Source of the DNA: Microbacterium proteolyticum
Lineage (GTDB): Bacteria > Actinomycetota > Actinomycetes > Actinomycetales > Microbacteriaceae
Length of the DNA: 64,000 nt
NCBI RefSeq assembly: GCF_029639405.1
Contig: NZ_CP121274.1
Span: 3,658,001 to 3,722,000, forward strand
Direction of reading: 5' to 3'
Every line of letters begins with the position of its first letter. Within the stretch, counting starts at the first letter, position 1. Below are positions 25,529 through 34,863 of this stretch, in pieces. The notes under the pieces are model-generated. The model worked only from the letters and a program-made list of their open reading frames with translations, was not told the origin of the DNA and did not search any database. Made by a program: the position numbers and the translations under genes.

Positions 25529-25735
25529 TCAGCCTCTCCAGGTCAGGGCCAGGCGCGGGCACAGGGCGACGGCATCCCGGGCGTCGCGTTCGCGGCCCGC
25601 GGGGACGACGATGTCGGTTCCGCCCTCGGCGAGCGGGTACCCCCAGTCGTCGGTGCGCACCACGCCCGCCAACAGCTCCGCGCAGACCCCGCGCCCCGTG
25701 CAGGCGGTCCAGTCCACGTGCAGGTTCTTCGTCAT
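25529..25735 (-). CDS. Small ferredoxin
   Basis: The 68-residue ferredoxin has a Cys pattern CTGRGVC near residues 12-18 and a C-terminal ALCPRLAL, which is the arrangement of a single-cluster (3Fe-4S or 4Fe-4S) ferredoxin such as those of actinobacterial redox partners. The second Cys of a usual CxxxxxCxxx(x)C array may be missing, so a 3Fe-4S-like or modified cluster is possible. Coupled by ATGA to the NuoF-like gene; the two are presumably electron-transfer partners. Confidence 0.8.
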   Translation of the reverse strand: MTKNLHVDWTACTGRGVCAELLAGVVRTDDWGYPLAEGGTDIVVPAGRERDARDAVALCPRLALTWRG

Positions 25736-26916
25736 GACCTCACCCTTCTTCCGGCGCGGCAGCGCCCCTCCGTGTGGGCCTGCGCATCGTCCGCGAACAC
25801 CGTCAGCGCGCTCCGCAGCAGTCGGACGGTTCCGTCGGGGTGCGCGCAGGCGCCCCGACCGTCGACGAGGCCGGCGATGCGCCGCAGTTCGTCCCGGGTG
25901 TCCCGCCCCGCGGCGAGCGCCCGCATCGACGCGGCGATCGCGGGCAGGCCGTTCAGACACGGCCCGCACTGCCGGGCGGATGCCGCGGCGAGGAAGGCGA
26001 GCATGTCGGCCGTCGCACGGATGCCGCAGTCGCCGTGGGAGACGACGTGGAGCACGCCGGCGCCGGGCGACGCCCCCCATTCGTCGAGGCCGCGGGGCGA
26101 GAGGGGCGCGTCGAGCGCCTCGGGTGGGAGCCACGTGCCGTGGAATCCTCCGACCAGGACGGCCGCCGGCTCGTGCATGACCCCGGCCGCGGCCAGGATC
26201 TCGGTGATCGGCGTTCCGCCCTCGACCTCGCACACGATCGGCGCCGCTCCGGGCGCGCTGACGCTCACCAGCCGGGTGCCGGCGTCGCCGGCGCGGCCGT
26301 GACGCCGGTGCGCCTCGGCGCCGCTGCGCACGATCACGGCCACCTGGGCGAGCGACTCGACGTTCTGCACGAGCGTCGGCCGGCGGCGCAGGCCCCGCTC
26401 GGCGAGACGGACGACCCGGTCGGAGGGCACACCGGGGCGCCCGGACACACCGGCGACGAGCGCCGAGGCCTCGCCCCCGACGAAACCGTGATCGGCCACG
26501 TGCAGCCGGATGATCGCGGCATCCCGCCGTTCGCCCAGGGCCTTCTCGACCGCGAGTCGCGCATCGGCATGCACCACGAGGTGGGCCTCGTCGGCACCCA
26601 ACGCCTCAGCGCAGATCAGCAGTCCGTCGATGACCAGGTGTGGGGCGCGTTGCAGCAGCACCCGGTCCTTCGCGCTGAGCGGCTCGCCCTCGCTGCCGTT
26701 GCCGACGACGATCGGGGCCCCGCCGCGGACCGCGGCCCGAGCGACGGCGGCGAGTTTGCGGTGGACGGGGAATCCGGCCCCGCCGCGCCCCTCCAGCCCC
26801 GCGCTCTCGAGCTCGCCGAGGAGACGGTCGAGGGACGGTGACGGACGGGCACCGAACGCCGCGACGTGGGCGGCGAGGTCGGGGCCGGTGGCCGACAAGA
26901 GGCGCGACGCGGTCAC
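25732..26916 (-). CDS. NuoF-like FMN/Fe-S oxidoreductase subunit
   Basis: The 394-residue protein resembles the 51-kDa NADH-binding subunit of complex I. Near the start is LEGRGGAGFPVHRKLAAV (the FMN/NADH glycine-rich segment), then VVGNGSEGEPLSAKDRVLLQ and VQNVESLAQVAVI. The C-terminus has the Fe-S motif RQCGPCLNGL with a distant Cys in GRGACAHP, matching the CxxCxxC...C cluster layout in part. It likely passes electrons from NAD(P)H or a ferredoxin toward the ferric-reductase-like membrane protein whose gene overlaps it (GTGA). The exact donor is unknown. Confidence 0.85.
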   Translation of the reverse strand: MTASRLLSATGPDLAAHVAAFGARPSPSLDRLLGELESAGLEGRGGAGFPVHRKLAAVARAAVRGGAPIVVGNGSEGEPLSAKDRVLLQRAPHLVIDGLLICAEALGADEAHLVVHADARLAVEKALGERRDAAIIRLHVADHGFVGGEASALVAGVSGRPGVPSDRVVRLAERGLRRRPTLVQNVESLAQVAVIVRSGAEAHRRHGRAGDAGTRLVSVSAPGAAPIVCEVEGGTPITEILAAAGVMHEPAAVLVGGFHGTWLPPEALDAPLSPRGLDEWGASPGAGVLHVVSHGDCGIRATADMLAFLAAASARQCGPCLNGLPAIAASMRALAAGRDTRDELRRIAGLVDGRGACAHPDGTVRLLRSALTVFADDAQAHTEGRCRAGRRVRS

Positions 26917-27503
26917 GAGGCCACCCCCACCCGTGCACGCGGACGTTCGACCGGGGCGACGGGATCGGCGGCGCGGCGCTCGCGGGCCCGGAGGACCAGA
27001 CGCCACGACACCGCCGCCACGACCGCCACAGCGCACGCCGCGACCGTCGCGAGGAACCAGGGCTCGGCGGCATCCGTTCCCGCGCCGATCGCGTGGGCGA
27101 GGGCCAGGGGCCACAGCAGGTAGGTGCCGCGGTGGACGAAGCGGAACACGCGGGCACCGATCCGGTGCCGCAGCAACGCGGTCACCACCACCGCCAGCAC
27201 GAGGTCGATCGCGAGCGTGCCGAGTCCGAGCCACACGGGCCGGTAGGCCGCGAGGAAGGGCACGAAGAAGTCGACGACGTCCAACTGGGCGTAGCTGTCG
27301 AAGAGCAGCGAGACCAGGTGGATGCCGATGAACACCGTCGCGAGGAGCGCGATGTCGCGGTGCAGGCGTGCCGCACCGAATCGCCCGAGGCCCGGCAGCG
27401 GGGCGCCGGAGCGGACCACGATCCCGCCGACGACGGCGAGGCTGAACAGCACGAGTCCGACGACCCCAGTGCCGCGCCCGAGGGCCCACAGCGCCTCATC
27501 CAC
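26913..27503 (-). CDS. Ferric reductase-like transmembrane protein
   Basis: The 196-residue membrane protein has six predicted helices and His residues inside helices (LHRDIALLATVFIGIHLVSLL and RFVHRGTYLLWPLALAHAIG) placed as paired haem ligands, as in the YedZ/ferric-reductase transmembrane family. It has no flavin domain of its own. Position between ApbE and NuoF-like genes, with overlaps on both sides, suggests a membrane haem relay taking electrons across the membrane to an acceptor outside. Confidence 0.85.
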   Translation of the reverse strand: MDEALWALGRGTGVVGLVLFSLAVVGGIVVRSGAPLPGLGRFGAARLHRDIALLATVFIGIHLVSLLFDSYAQLDVVDFFVPFLAAYRPVWLGLGTLAIDLVLAVVVTALLRHRIGARVFRFVHRGTYLLWPLALAHAIGAGTDAAEPWFLATVAACAVAVVAAVSWRLVLRARERRAADPVAPVERPRARVGVAS

Positions 27504-28470
27504 GGCTCATCGCCTCCCTCGCGGCGTGCGCGGGAGCGTCGTCCGCCGGCCAGCCGCCGACGGTGTGCACCTGACCCTCGCGGTCCACCAGTCGTGCGGG
27601 CGCACGGTCGGCCAGCCATTCGCGGGCCGAGGCGCCGCGGACGATCGCGGCGGTGGCGTACGCGTTGGCGAGGACGCAGCGCGATGCGGCGACCGTCACG
27701 GTGCGCCAGATCGGATCCGCGGGCAGCCCCGTGCGGGGATCGACGATGTGGTGCATCGTCTCGCCGCCGCGGATCCACCGCCGCCGCAGGGTGCTCGACG
27801 TGGCCACGGCGTGGCCCGCGGTCACCCGCACGGTCGTCGCCGGCTCGTCGGGGAGGTCCTGGACGCGCACGTGCCATCCGTCGCGCGGTTCGGGGCCGGC
27901 CGTGGACACGTCTCCGCCGAGCGACAGCAGCACCGAGCAGTCGAGGCGCGCGGCGATGGTCGCCGCCACGCGATCCGCGGCGAGCGCTTTGGCCGTGGCG
28001 CCGAGGTCGAGCGTGCGGTCCGCCGGCACCCGGAGGCGTCGACCCCGCAGCTCCACCCGTTGCCATCCGGCGACGTCCGTCGCGATGGCGCGCACCGGCC
28101 GGTCGTCGTCGAGGACGAGCTCGATGTCGCGGTCGTAGCCGAGCGCGCTCAGGTGGCGGCCGAGGGTCGGGTCGACGGCTCCCTCGGTGAGGCGGGCGGC
28201 GTCGAGGGCCGCGCCGACGTACTCGGTGAGCAGCGCGCTGATCGGGGCTCCGGTCGGCAGGTCGGCGGCGATGCGGTTCAGCTCGCTATCGCCGCGGAAG
28301 CGGTTGAGGGCCGCATCGACGAGGGCGAGCTCGCGGTCGGCGATCTCGCGGGCGGCGTCGCGCAGCTCGTCGATGTCGCGGATGCCGCGCGGCAGCCGTT
28401 CCGTGTCGCCGTCGACGACGAGGACGGCATCGGTGGACCAGAGGCTCCAGAGGGAGGAGGCGCGCATCAC
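27496..28470 (-). CDS. apbE: FAD:protein FMN transferase
   Basis: The 324-residue protein is of the ApbE family, which links FMN from FAD to a Thr/Ser of target proteins, usually on the outside of the membrane. Motifs include the NRFRGDSELNRI region, EGAVDPTLGRHLSALGYD, the LDLGATAKALAADRV helix, LLSLGGDVSTAG and the HHIVDPRTGLPA metal-binding box. No signal peptide is obvious, so it may act in the cytosol. The GTG overlaps the stop of the Ser/Thr-rich protein gene; an ATG follows one codon later. It should flavinylate a partner in this redox operon. Confidence 0.92.
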   Translation of the reverse strand: MMRASSLWSLWSTDAVLVVDGDTERLPRGIRDIDELRDAAREIADRELALVDAALNRFRGDSELNRIAADLPTGAPISALLTEYVGAALDAARLTEGAVDPTLGRHLSALGYDRDIELVLDDDRPVRAIATDVAGWQRVELRGRRLRVPADRTLDLGATAKALAADRVAATIAARLDCSVLLSLGGDVSTAGPEPRDGWHVRVQDLPDEPATTVRVTAGHAVATSSTLRRRWIRGGETMHHIVDPRTGLPADPIWRTVTVAASRCVLANAYATAAIVRGASAREWLADRAPARLVDREGQVHTVGGWPADDAPAHAAREAMSRG

Positions 28471-28880
28471 GACCCGCTCGAGGTGGCGTCGGACTGCGTG
28501 GACTGCGACGACGAGACCGATCCGGAGGACGAACCGGAGGAGCTGTCCGAGGTGGACGCCCCCGAGCTCGACTCGGTCGCGGTGCCGGCGGTGGTGTCGG
28601 TCGTCGTGGCATCCGTCGTCGCGGAGGTGTCGGTCGTCGCGGCGTCCGACGTGTCAGCGGTCGCGGCGTCCGACGTTTCAGCGGTCGCGGATGCCGACGG
28701 CGTCGGCGTCGCGGTCGACACGGCGGTGTCGGACGAGGTGGTGGACGACGTCGCCGCTTCGGTCGCCGACGAGCCGTCGACCACCCCGGTGGCGATGACC
28801 GCCACGGCGCCCGCGCTGAGGGCCGCGACCATGGCGGTGGCGACCCGGGTGCGGAGCCACATTCTCTGCAGAGCACTCAT
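28467..28880 (-). CDS. Membrane-anchored Ser/Thr/Ala-rich low-complexity protein
   Basis: The 137-residue protein has a basic N-terminus, one hydrophobic segment (residues ~13-34) and a ~100-residue extracellular tail made almost only of Ser, Thr, Ala, Asp and Gly. The tail contains SGAST at 106-110, similar to the ApbE flavin-acceptor core (SGAT/S-type), but chance is high in such sequence, and there is no FMN-binding domain. It is the first gene of the ferredoxin-NuoF-ferric reductase-ApbE operon. It could be a flavin-carrying tether, a glycosylated stalk or a truncated FMN-binding protein. Confidence 0.7.
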   Translation of the reverse strand: MSALQRMWLRTRVATAMVAALSAGAVAVIATGVVDGSSATEAATSSTTSSDTAVSTATPTPSASATAETSDAATADTSDAATTDTSATTDATTTDTTAGTATESSSGASTSDSSSGSSSGSVSSSQSTQSDATSSGS

Positions 28881-29109
28881 CGGTGCCTCCTTTCGATGAC
28901 CCCATGCTCACGAGGCCCGACAAGAGCAGCACTCACCGATCCGATGCGCCGTCTTTGCGATGTCTATGCGCCTGCTGTGCGCGGCGGTGACCGCGGATCG
29001 ACCGCCGGGAGGCCGGACATACCGCTCGCATAGGAAGCGTGAGGGATCGGTGAGGGCGCCGTCCCTACTTTCGGGGCCACGGCCGCACTCCGCGCCGGGA
29101 AGGAGAACC

Positions 29110-30594
29110 ATGTACTGGACGTACCTGCGGCGCGAACTCGCGGGCCGCACCAAACAGACCGTGATCGTGGCCGTCGGACTGGCCGTCGCGATCGCGCTGG
29201 TGATCGTCGTCAACGCCCTCTCCGCGGGGGTGCGCGACGCGCAAGCCCAGGCGCTCTCGTCGGTGTACGGCGTGGGCACCGACCTCACCGTCACCGGGGC
29301 GCAGACCCAGCCCGGCGAAGGCGACAGCGGCCCACGATTCGATTTCGGCGCCGACGACGGATCCACCTCCGACGGCACGACGTCGCTCAGCCAGTCGCGG
29401 CTCATGACGGACATGATGCGCGGAACGCTGGATGCCTCGACCGTGACGACCGTGGCCGGACTCGACGGCGTGGCCTCCGCCACCGGTGCCCTCGCACTCA
29501 CCAACACCACGTTCTCGGGGGAGATCCCCGACCGCAGCGCCGACTCGGGCACGAGCACCGACGGCGCGCAGGGCGGCGGCATGGGCGAACCCCCGTCCGG
29601 CGGACCGGGCGGTGACGGTGGCAGCGCGTTCGACATCAACTCCTTCAGCGTGCTCGGCGTGGATCCCTCCGCGACCGTGGGCCCGCTGACCTCCGTCACG
29701 GTCTCGGACGGCCGGGCTCTCGCCGCCTCCGACGCCGGGACCGATGTCGCCCTGGTCGACGCGACGTACGCCACCACCAACAGCCTCACCGTCGGCGGGA
29801 CGATCGACGTCGGCGGCACCACGATGGAGATCGTCGGCATCGTCGCCTCCGCCTCGGCTGAGGCCGACACCGCCGCGAACGTGTACCTCCCCCTCGATGT
29901 CGCGCAGTCGCTCGCCGGCGTGGGCGCGGTCGTCTCCACCGTCTACGTGCAGGCGGACTCCGCGGATGCCATCGACACGGTGCAGGCCGAGGTCACGGCC
30001 GCTCTCCCGGACGCGACGGTGAGCTCGCAGTCGGAGCTCGCGTCGACGGTCTCGGGCTCGCTGTCCAGCGCGTCCTCGCTGATCTCGAACCTCGGCACCT
30101 GGCTGTCGATCGTCGTGCTGGCCGTCGCCGTGGCGCTCGCGGTGCTCTTCACCCTCTCCGGCGTCTCCCGCCGTACCCGGGAGTTCGGCACGCTGAAGGC
30201 GATAGGCTGGTCCAACGGCCGCGTCGTCCGTCAGGTCGCGGGCGAATCGCTCGTGCAGGGGCTGATCGGCGGTGCCGCGGGACTGATCCTGGGGCTCGGC
30301 GGCATCCTGCTCGTCAACGTCATCTCCCCCACCATCTCGGTCGCCGCTTCCTCGACCGGTGCCACGGGCCCCGGCGGTCAGGGCGGCCAGGGCGGACCGG
30401 GGATGGGCGGTGGAGGCGGCTTCGGCCAGGCCGCGTCGCAGGCCACCGACATCGTGCTCAACGCCCCCATCACGCCCACCGTCGTCGTCGCGGCGGTCGG
30501 GATCGCCGTCCTCGGCGGCGTCTTCGCCGGCGCCTTCGGCGGCTGGCGCGCCGCACGGCTCAGCCCCGCCGCCGCCCTCCGCTCGGTCGCGTGA
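29110..30594 (+). CDS. MacB/FtsX-type ABC transporter permease
   Basis: The 494-residue protein has an N-terminal helix (residues ~17-40), a large extracellular MacB-core-like domain (~250 residues, with a Gly/Pro/Ser-rich low-complexity insert) and three C-terminal helices containing the FtsX-type segment RRTREFGTLKAIGWSNGRVVRQV. A Gly/Gln/Met-rich extracellular loop lies between the last helices. It transmits ATPase motion to the outside and may extrude lipids, peptides or signals. RBS AGGAGA precedes ATG 29110. The partner ATPase follows after 37 bases. Confidence 0.9.
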   Translation: MYWTYLRRELAGRTKQTVIVAVGLAVAIALVIVVNALSAGVRDAQAQALSSVYGVGTDLTVTGAQTQPGEGDSGPRFDFGADDGSTSDGTTSLSQSRLMTDMMRGTLDASTVTTVAGLDGVASATGALALTNTTFSGEIPDRSADSGTSTDGAQGGGMGEPPSGGPGGDGGSAFDINSFSVLGVDPSATVGPLTSVTVSDGRALAASDAGTDVALVDATYATTNSLTVGGTIDVGGTTMEIVGIVASASAEADTAANVYLPLDVAQSLAGVGAVVSTVYVQADSADAIDTVQAEVTAALPDATVSSQSELASTVSGSLSSASSLISNLGTWLSIVVLAVAVALAVLFTLSGVSRRTREFGTLKAIGWSNGRVVRQVAGESLVQGLIGGAAGLILGLGGILLVNVISPTISVAASSTGATGPGGQGGQGGPGMGGGGGFGQAASQATDIVLNAPITPTVVVAAVGIAVLGGVFAGAFGGWRAARLSPAAALRSVA

Positions 30595-30631
30595 CCGGCA
30601 TCCGTTCCCACCTCATCCGCAGGGAGACATC

Positions 30632-31360
<729 letters not shown>

Positions 31361-31416
31361 TCCCGGCGGGGGTGAGCCGCGGTCCGCGGCCGCCCCCGCC
31401 GCCTATGCTTCCAGGA

Positions 31417-32394
31417 ATGACCGCCTGGGCCATCCTCCATCTCGTCGCGACGGTCGTCGTGAGCGCCGCCTTCATCGCCAGCGGCGCCACGAAGCTCCGC
31501 GCCACCGCGAACACCCGGGAGACCATCGGCGCCCTCGGGCTGCCCTCGATCCTCCAACGCGACGCCGTCGCGCGCCTCTACCCGGTCGCCGAGATCGTCC
31601 TGGGAATCGCCCTGCTCGCCCTGCCCGCGCCCGCGTGGTGGATCGCCGCGGCGGGCGGTGCGGCGCTCATGGCCGTCTTGACTGCACTGGTCGTCCGGGT
31701 CGTCCGGTCGGGGCAGGCGGTCTCCTGCAACTGCTTCGGCGCGACCCAGGTGCTCAGCGGACGCTCGGTGGCACGCAACGCGGTGCTCCTGGCGCTGTCG
31801 CTGGCGACGGTGGCATCCGATCCGCTGACGACGGCCCCCGTCACGCAGGCCCTGCAGACAGCGCCCGACGAGCTGCTCGCGATCGTGACGGCCGTTCTCA
31901 TCACGGCCGTCGTCACGGCGCTGATCACCCTCGGCCCCGGCCTCCCGAAGGATGCCGAGACCTTCGAGGACCGCGTGCTGGAGGTGCCCGAGGCGACGGT
32001 GCGCGACAGCGTCGGTCGTGAGGTCGACCTGCGCGGAGTCGTCGCCGGGGGTCCGGTGCTCCTGGTCAACGTCAAGACCGGATGCAGCCCGTGCGCCACC
32101 GTCATCGAGACCCTGCGCGACGGCGACCTCATCGCCGACCGAGTGCGCGTACGCCTCCTCGAACGCACCCCCTCCGACGGAACACTCGACCGCCCGCGCC
32201 TCTGGGACGATGCCGGCGCCGTGGCGCAACGGCTCGGGCTGCAGAACACCCCGTCGGCGCTCCTGATCGCCGCCGACGGCACCATCCCCGCCGACCCGGT
32301 GCGCGGTTCCGATCAGATCTTCGCGCTGGTCCGGGGCATCGAGGAGGCCGTCGCGGCGCAGCAGCCGCGGCCTCTCGACGGTGTCGACCTGTGA
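31417..32394 (+). CDS. MauE (DoxX-like) membrane domain fused to thioredoxin-like domain
   Basis: The protein has 325 residues. The N-terminal half is a MauE-type four-helix domain with the typical FIASGATKLRATANT helix end and the CNCFGA motif (cysteine pair) between helices. After a further helix (residues ~145-170) a thioredoxin-like domain carries the redox motif GCSPC. MauE-thioredoxin fusions handle disulfide exchange outside the membrane. A TATGCT sequence seven bases before the ATG suggests a leaderless start (a second ATG lies four codons upstream). The next gene encodes a small Tat protein with five Cys, its possible client. Confidence 0.85.
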   Translation: MTAWAILHLVATVVVSAAFIASGATKLRATANTRETIGALGLPSILQRDAVARLYPVAEIVLGIALLALPAPAWWIAAAGGAALMAVLTALVVRVVRSGQAVSCNCFGATQVLSGRSVARNAVLLALSLATVASDPLTTAPVTQALQTAPDELLAIVTAVLITAVVTALITLGPGLPKDAETFEDRVLEVPEATVRDSVGREVDLRGVVAGGPVLLVNVKTGCSPCATVIETLRDGDLIADRVRVRLLERTPSDGTLDRPRLWDDAGAVAQRLGLQNTPSALLIAADGTIPADPVRGSDQIFALVRGIEEAVAAQQPRPLDGVDL

Positions 32395-32498
32395 ACTAAT
32401 CATCGTGTAGACATCCCCTCCCCTCTTTTCCGCACCCCCCTAGCGTCGCGGTACCGGTCGGCCATCGACCGTCACACCGCACTCTCTGGGGGATCACC

Positions 32499-33119
32499 AT
32501 GTCCGAGGCATCGACCGGGCTCGACCGTCGTACCGTTCTGAAGGGCGCCGCGTGGTCGGCCCCGATCGTCGCGATGGCCGTCGCCACGCCGCTGGCTTCC
32601 GCTTCGACGGGCCCGACCTGTCCGCCCTGCCTCACCGCGGGCGTGCTCGGCGCAGTCACGACGCAGGCCGTCGTCGTCGGCAACACGGGCGCCCTGGCCT
32701 TCGTGGGCGCGCTGGGGCTCGACTCCCGCGGCTGCGACCTGACGCTCTTCCAGCCGCTCTACACGATCATCCCCACGAGCGCGACGCTCACGATGAGCGA
32801 CGGCACGACGCACAGCGGCACGGGCCTCACCGCCGGCACCGGCACGTTCGGCCAGATCGGCGCGCTGCCCGGGACCCTCCTGTTCAGCAACCTCAGCTTC
32901 CCCAGCGGCACCTACGTGCTCAACAGCAACCCGCGCCGCCCCACGAAGATCGTGGTCGAGGCGAACGTGATCCTGGTCGGTCTTCCGTCGCTGATCGAGA
33001 TCACGTGCCCCGTCACGCTGACCTACAACCTCGACGTCTGGGGGGTCGGCGTCGTGACCCCCGCCTTCCTCGGCGGCACCGGCACCATCAACTTCACCGG
33101 CACCGCCACCCCGGCGTGA
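32499..33119 (+). CDS. Tat-exported Cys-containing hypothetical protein
   Basis: The 206-residue protein begins with a twin-arginine leader (LDRRTVLKGAAWSAPIVAMAVA, residues ~9-30) with a likely cut after ASAST. The mature part contains CPPC near its start plus later single Cys, and is rich in Thr, Gly and Val in beta-like patterns. No domain family is recognised. It follows the MauE-thioredoxin gene after 104 bases, so the pair may be functionally linked by disulfide chemistry (inference). A GC hairpin follows its stop. Confidence 0.75.
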   Translation: MSEASTGLDRRTVLKGAAWSAPIVAMAVATPLASASTGPTCPPCLTAGVLGAVTTQAVVVGNTGALAFVGALGLDSRGCDLTLFQPLYTIIPTSATLTMSDGTTHSGTGLTAGTGTFGQIGALPGTLLFSNLSFPSGTYVLNSNPRRPTKIVVEANVILVGLPSLIEITCPVTLTYNLDVWGVGVVTPAFLGGTGTINFTGTATPA

Positions 33120-33129
33120 GCGCACAGGG

Positions 33130-33167
33130 CCCCCGTCCGTTCCGTTCGCCGACGGGACGGACGGGGG
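33130..33167 (+). terminator. Terminator-like hairpin after the Tat protein gene
   Basis: CCCCCGTCCGT (33130-33140) and ACGGACGGGGG (33157-33167) form a perfect 11-bp stem 10 bases after the stop. No U-tract follows. Confidence 0.65.
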
Positions 33168-33320
33168 CTCCGTCGTTGCGCGGACGGTCGGATCCACCGA
33201 TTCCGCACCAGTACGCGCCACATTCGATGCACACCACGCCACCGGTCCGGGCCGGCTCCCGACGCGGAAAGATCACGAAAGGTGCGGTTGGACTCGTCCC
33301 CTTCCCCCGTGGAAGGAGCC

Positions 33321-33527
33321 ATGTCTTCCCGCCCACGGGGAACGGGGGGACGGATGCGACGATCGACGGGGAACCACGAGGTCGGAGACCGGCGCGAACC
33401 GCGCCGGGTGGTCGTCGTGACCGGCGCGTGGGCGTACCCGTGCGTCGCGATCAGAGCGGTCGGCGCGGAGTGCCCCGAGATGCCCGGCATCCCCTCCGGC
33501 GGCCGCGAGGCGGTGGGGAAGGGATGA
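33321..33527 (+). CDS. Small hypothetical protein, possible peptide
   Basis: The 68-residue ORF starts at an ATG preceded closely by GGAAGGAG. Codon third positions are about 87% G/C, as for real genes here. Its basic N-terminal half is followed by the more hydrophobic stretch RVVVVTGAWAYPCVAIRAVG with two Cys. It is convergent with a LuxR-type regulator 17 bases away. Could be a secreted signal peptide or an unknown small protein; it may also be spurious. Confidence 0.4.
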   Translation: MSSRPRGTGGRMRRSTGNHEVGDRREPRRVVVVTGAWAYPCVAIRAVGAECPEMPGIPSGGREAVGKG

Positions 33528-33543
33528 GCACCCGCGCGCGCCC

Positions 33544-34194
33544 TCACGGCGCGTCCATCCACCCCTCCTCGATGAGCCGCGCACGCAGCTCCTCGCGATT
33601 CGCCGCTCCCAACGCCCGTCGGGCCCGCTGCAGGTGCGTGCGCACCGACGACACGGGCAGCCCCAGCCAGCGGGCCAGCCACTCCGCAGAGGGCGCTCCC
33701 CGACCGGCGAACAAACAGGCCAGCTGCAACTGCCGGTCGGAGAGCCGCACCTGGCTGAGCAGAGGCCGGATCGCCGGCTCCGCCGCGACGGCCGGCTCCG
33801 ACCCGTCGAGGCAGTCGAGCAGGTCCGAGAGGTCGTGGTCGCGCGTGAGGACGGCCGCAGCCCCGACCTCGAGGAGGCGCGCGCGGTGCCGCGGAGACGG
33901 ACGGTTCCCCACGACGACGGGACGCGCGCCCGCCGAACGCAGCGCACGGACCTTCAGCGCCGTCGGCACGTGGTCCATCAGCTCGGCGCGGACGACGACG
34001 CATCGGGCCACGCTCTCGATGGAGGTGACGTACTGGGCCCACGAGGAGGTCACCGCGCCCACCTCGACCGACGTGTGTCCCAGCGTGATCGCGGCCCGCA
34101 CCGCCGGACCGATCGACAACAGATCGTCGACGACGTCGACGGTCGATCCCCGGACCTGCTCCCCGTGCCCCACATCGGGAGCGTAACAAGCCAT
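33544..34194 (-). CDS. LuxR-type response-regulator-like protein (no phospho-Asp)
   Basis: The 216-residue protein has an N-terminal pseudo-receiver (~120 residues; ARPVVVGNRPSPRHRARLLEVGAAAVLTRD) and a C-terminal LuxR helix-turn-helix (LSDRQLQLACLFAGRGAPSAEWLARWLGLPVSSVRTHLQRARRAL). Conserved receiver acidic residues for phosphorylation are not evident. The ATG overlaps the start of the divergent regulator in a CATG. A GTG seven codons in, at 34173, is an alternative with TACGCT six bases upstream as a -10 for a leaderless message. It resembles its divergent neighbour; both lack partner kinases here. Confidence 0.75.
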   Translation of the reverse strand: MACYAPDVGHGEQVRGSTVDVVDDLLSIGPAVRAAITLGHTSVEVGAVTSSWAQYVTSIESVARCVVVRAELMDHVPTALKVRALRSAGARPVVVGNRPSPRHRARLLEVGAAAVLTRDHDLSDLLDCLDGSEPAVAAEPAIRPLLSQVRLSDRQLQLACLFAGRGAPSAEWLARWLGLPVSSVRTHLQRARRALGAANREELRARLIEEGWMDAP

Positions 34195-34840
34195 GTCCAC
34201 CGCGCGAACCACGCATGAATCGGCCGTCTGGGCCGCGAGCTCCCACAGGATGGCCGCGACCCTGATGGCCGAGTACTTGCGCGCCGCCCTGCGGCGCCCC
34301 GTCGTGGCGGGTCCGCCGGTCGAACCCCATCCGGCGCGGGTCACCCTCCTGATGGCCGAGCACGAGGACTCGCGCACCCTCCCCCGCACGCTGCGCGCGC
34401 TGAGTTCGGGGTCGAGCCGCGTGATCCTGCGGTACGACGGGGCGGAGCGATCGGCCGACATCCTCGAAACGGCGGACCGCTTCGGAGTGTGGGCCACCGT
34501 CGACGCGCGGGACGACGTGCGGGGCCTCGTCGAGCTGGTCCGACGCGGATTGACCCGGTCATCGGCGTCGAGCGGTTTCCACACGACGGCTCTGGCCGGA
34601 TGGCATCACGCCACCGACCCCGAAGCCTCGGCGCTCACCGAACGCGAGAAGGCCGTCGTCCGTCTCCTGTGCGGCGACACCCCCCTCGACACTGCGGCGG
34701 CGGCGCGACGACTGGGCATCAGCGTGAACACCGTCAACGTGCACCTGCGCAACATCCGCCGCAAGCTCCGTGACCGATACACGGGGAATCGCCAAGCATT
34801 ACGGGATGCCCTCGCCGACGCCGGTTGGTTGGAATGCTAG
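34193..34840 (+). CDS. LuxR-type regulator, divergent paralogue
   Basis: The 215-residue protein has a pseudo-receiver-like N-domain (ARVTLLMAEHEDSRTLPRTLRAL ... GVWATVDARDDVRGLVELVRRG) and a C-terminal LuxR helix-turn-helix (LTEREKAVVRLLCGDTPLDTAAAARRLGISVNTVNVHLRNIRRKL). Similar layout to the divergent regulator suggests an ancient duplication. The first ATG coincides with the CATG shared with the other gene; ATG 34250 is a later alternative. No Shine-Dalgarno lies before the first ATG, so a leaderless start or the later codon is likely. It is probably co-transcribed with the AraC-HTH gene 23 bases downstream. Confidence 0.75.
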   Translation: MSTARTTHESAVWAASSHRMAATLMAEYLRAALRRPVVAGPPVEPHPARVTLLMAEHEDSRTLPRTLRALSSGSSRVILRYDGAERSADILETADRFGVWATVDARDDVRGLVELVRRGLTRSSASSGFHTTALAGWHHATDPEASALTEREKAVVRLLCGDTPLDTAAAARRLGISVNTVNVHLRNIRRKLRDRYTGNRQALRDALADAGWLEC

Positions 34841-34863
34841 GGGGTCGGAAGAGTGGAGAGAGA

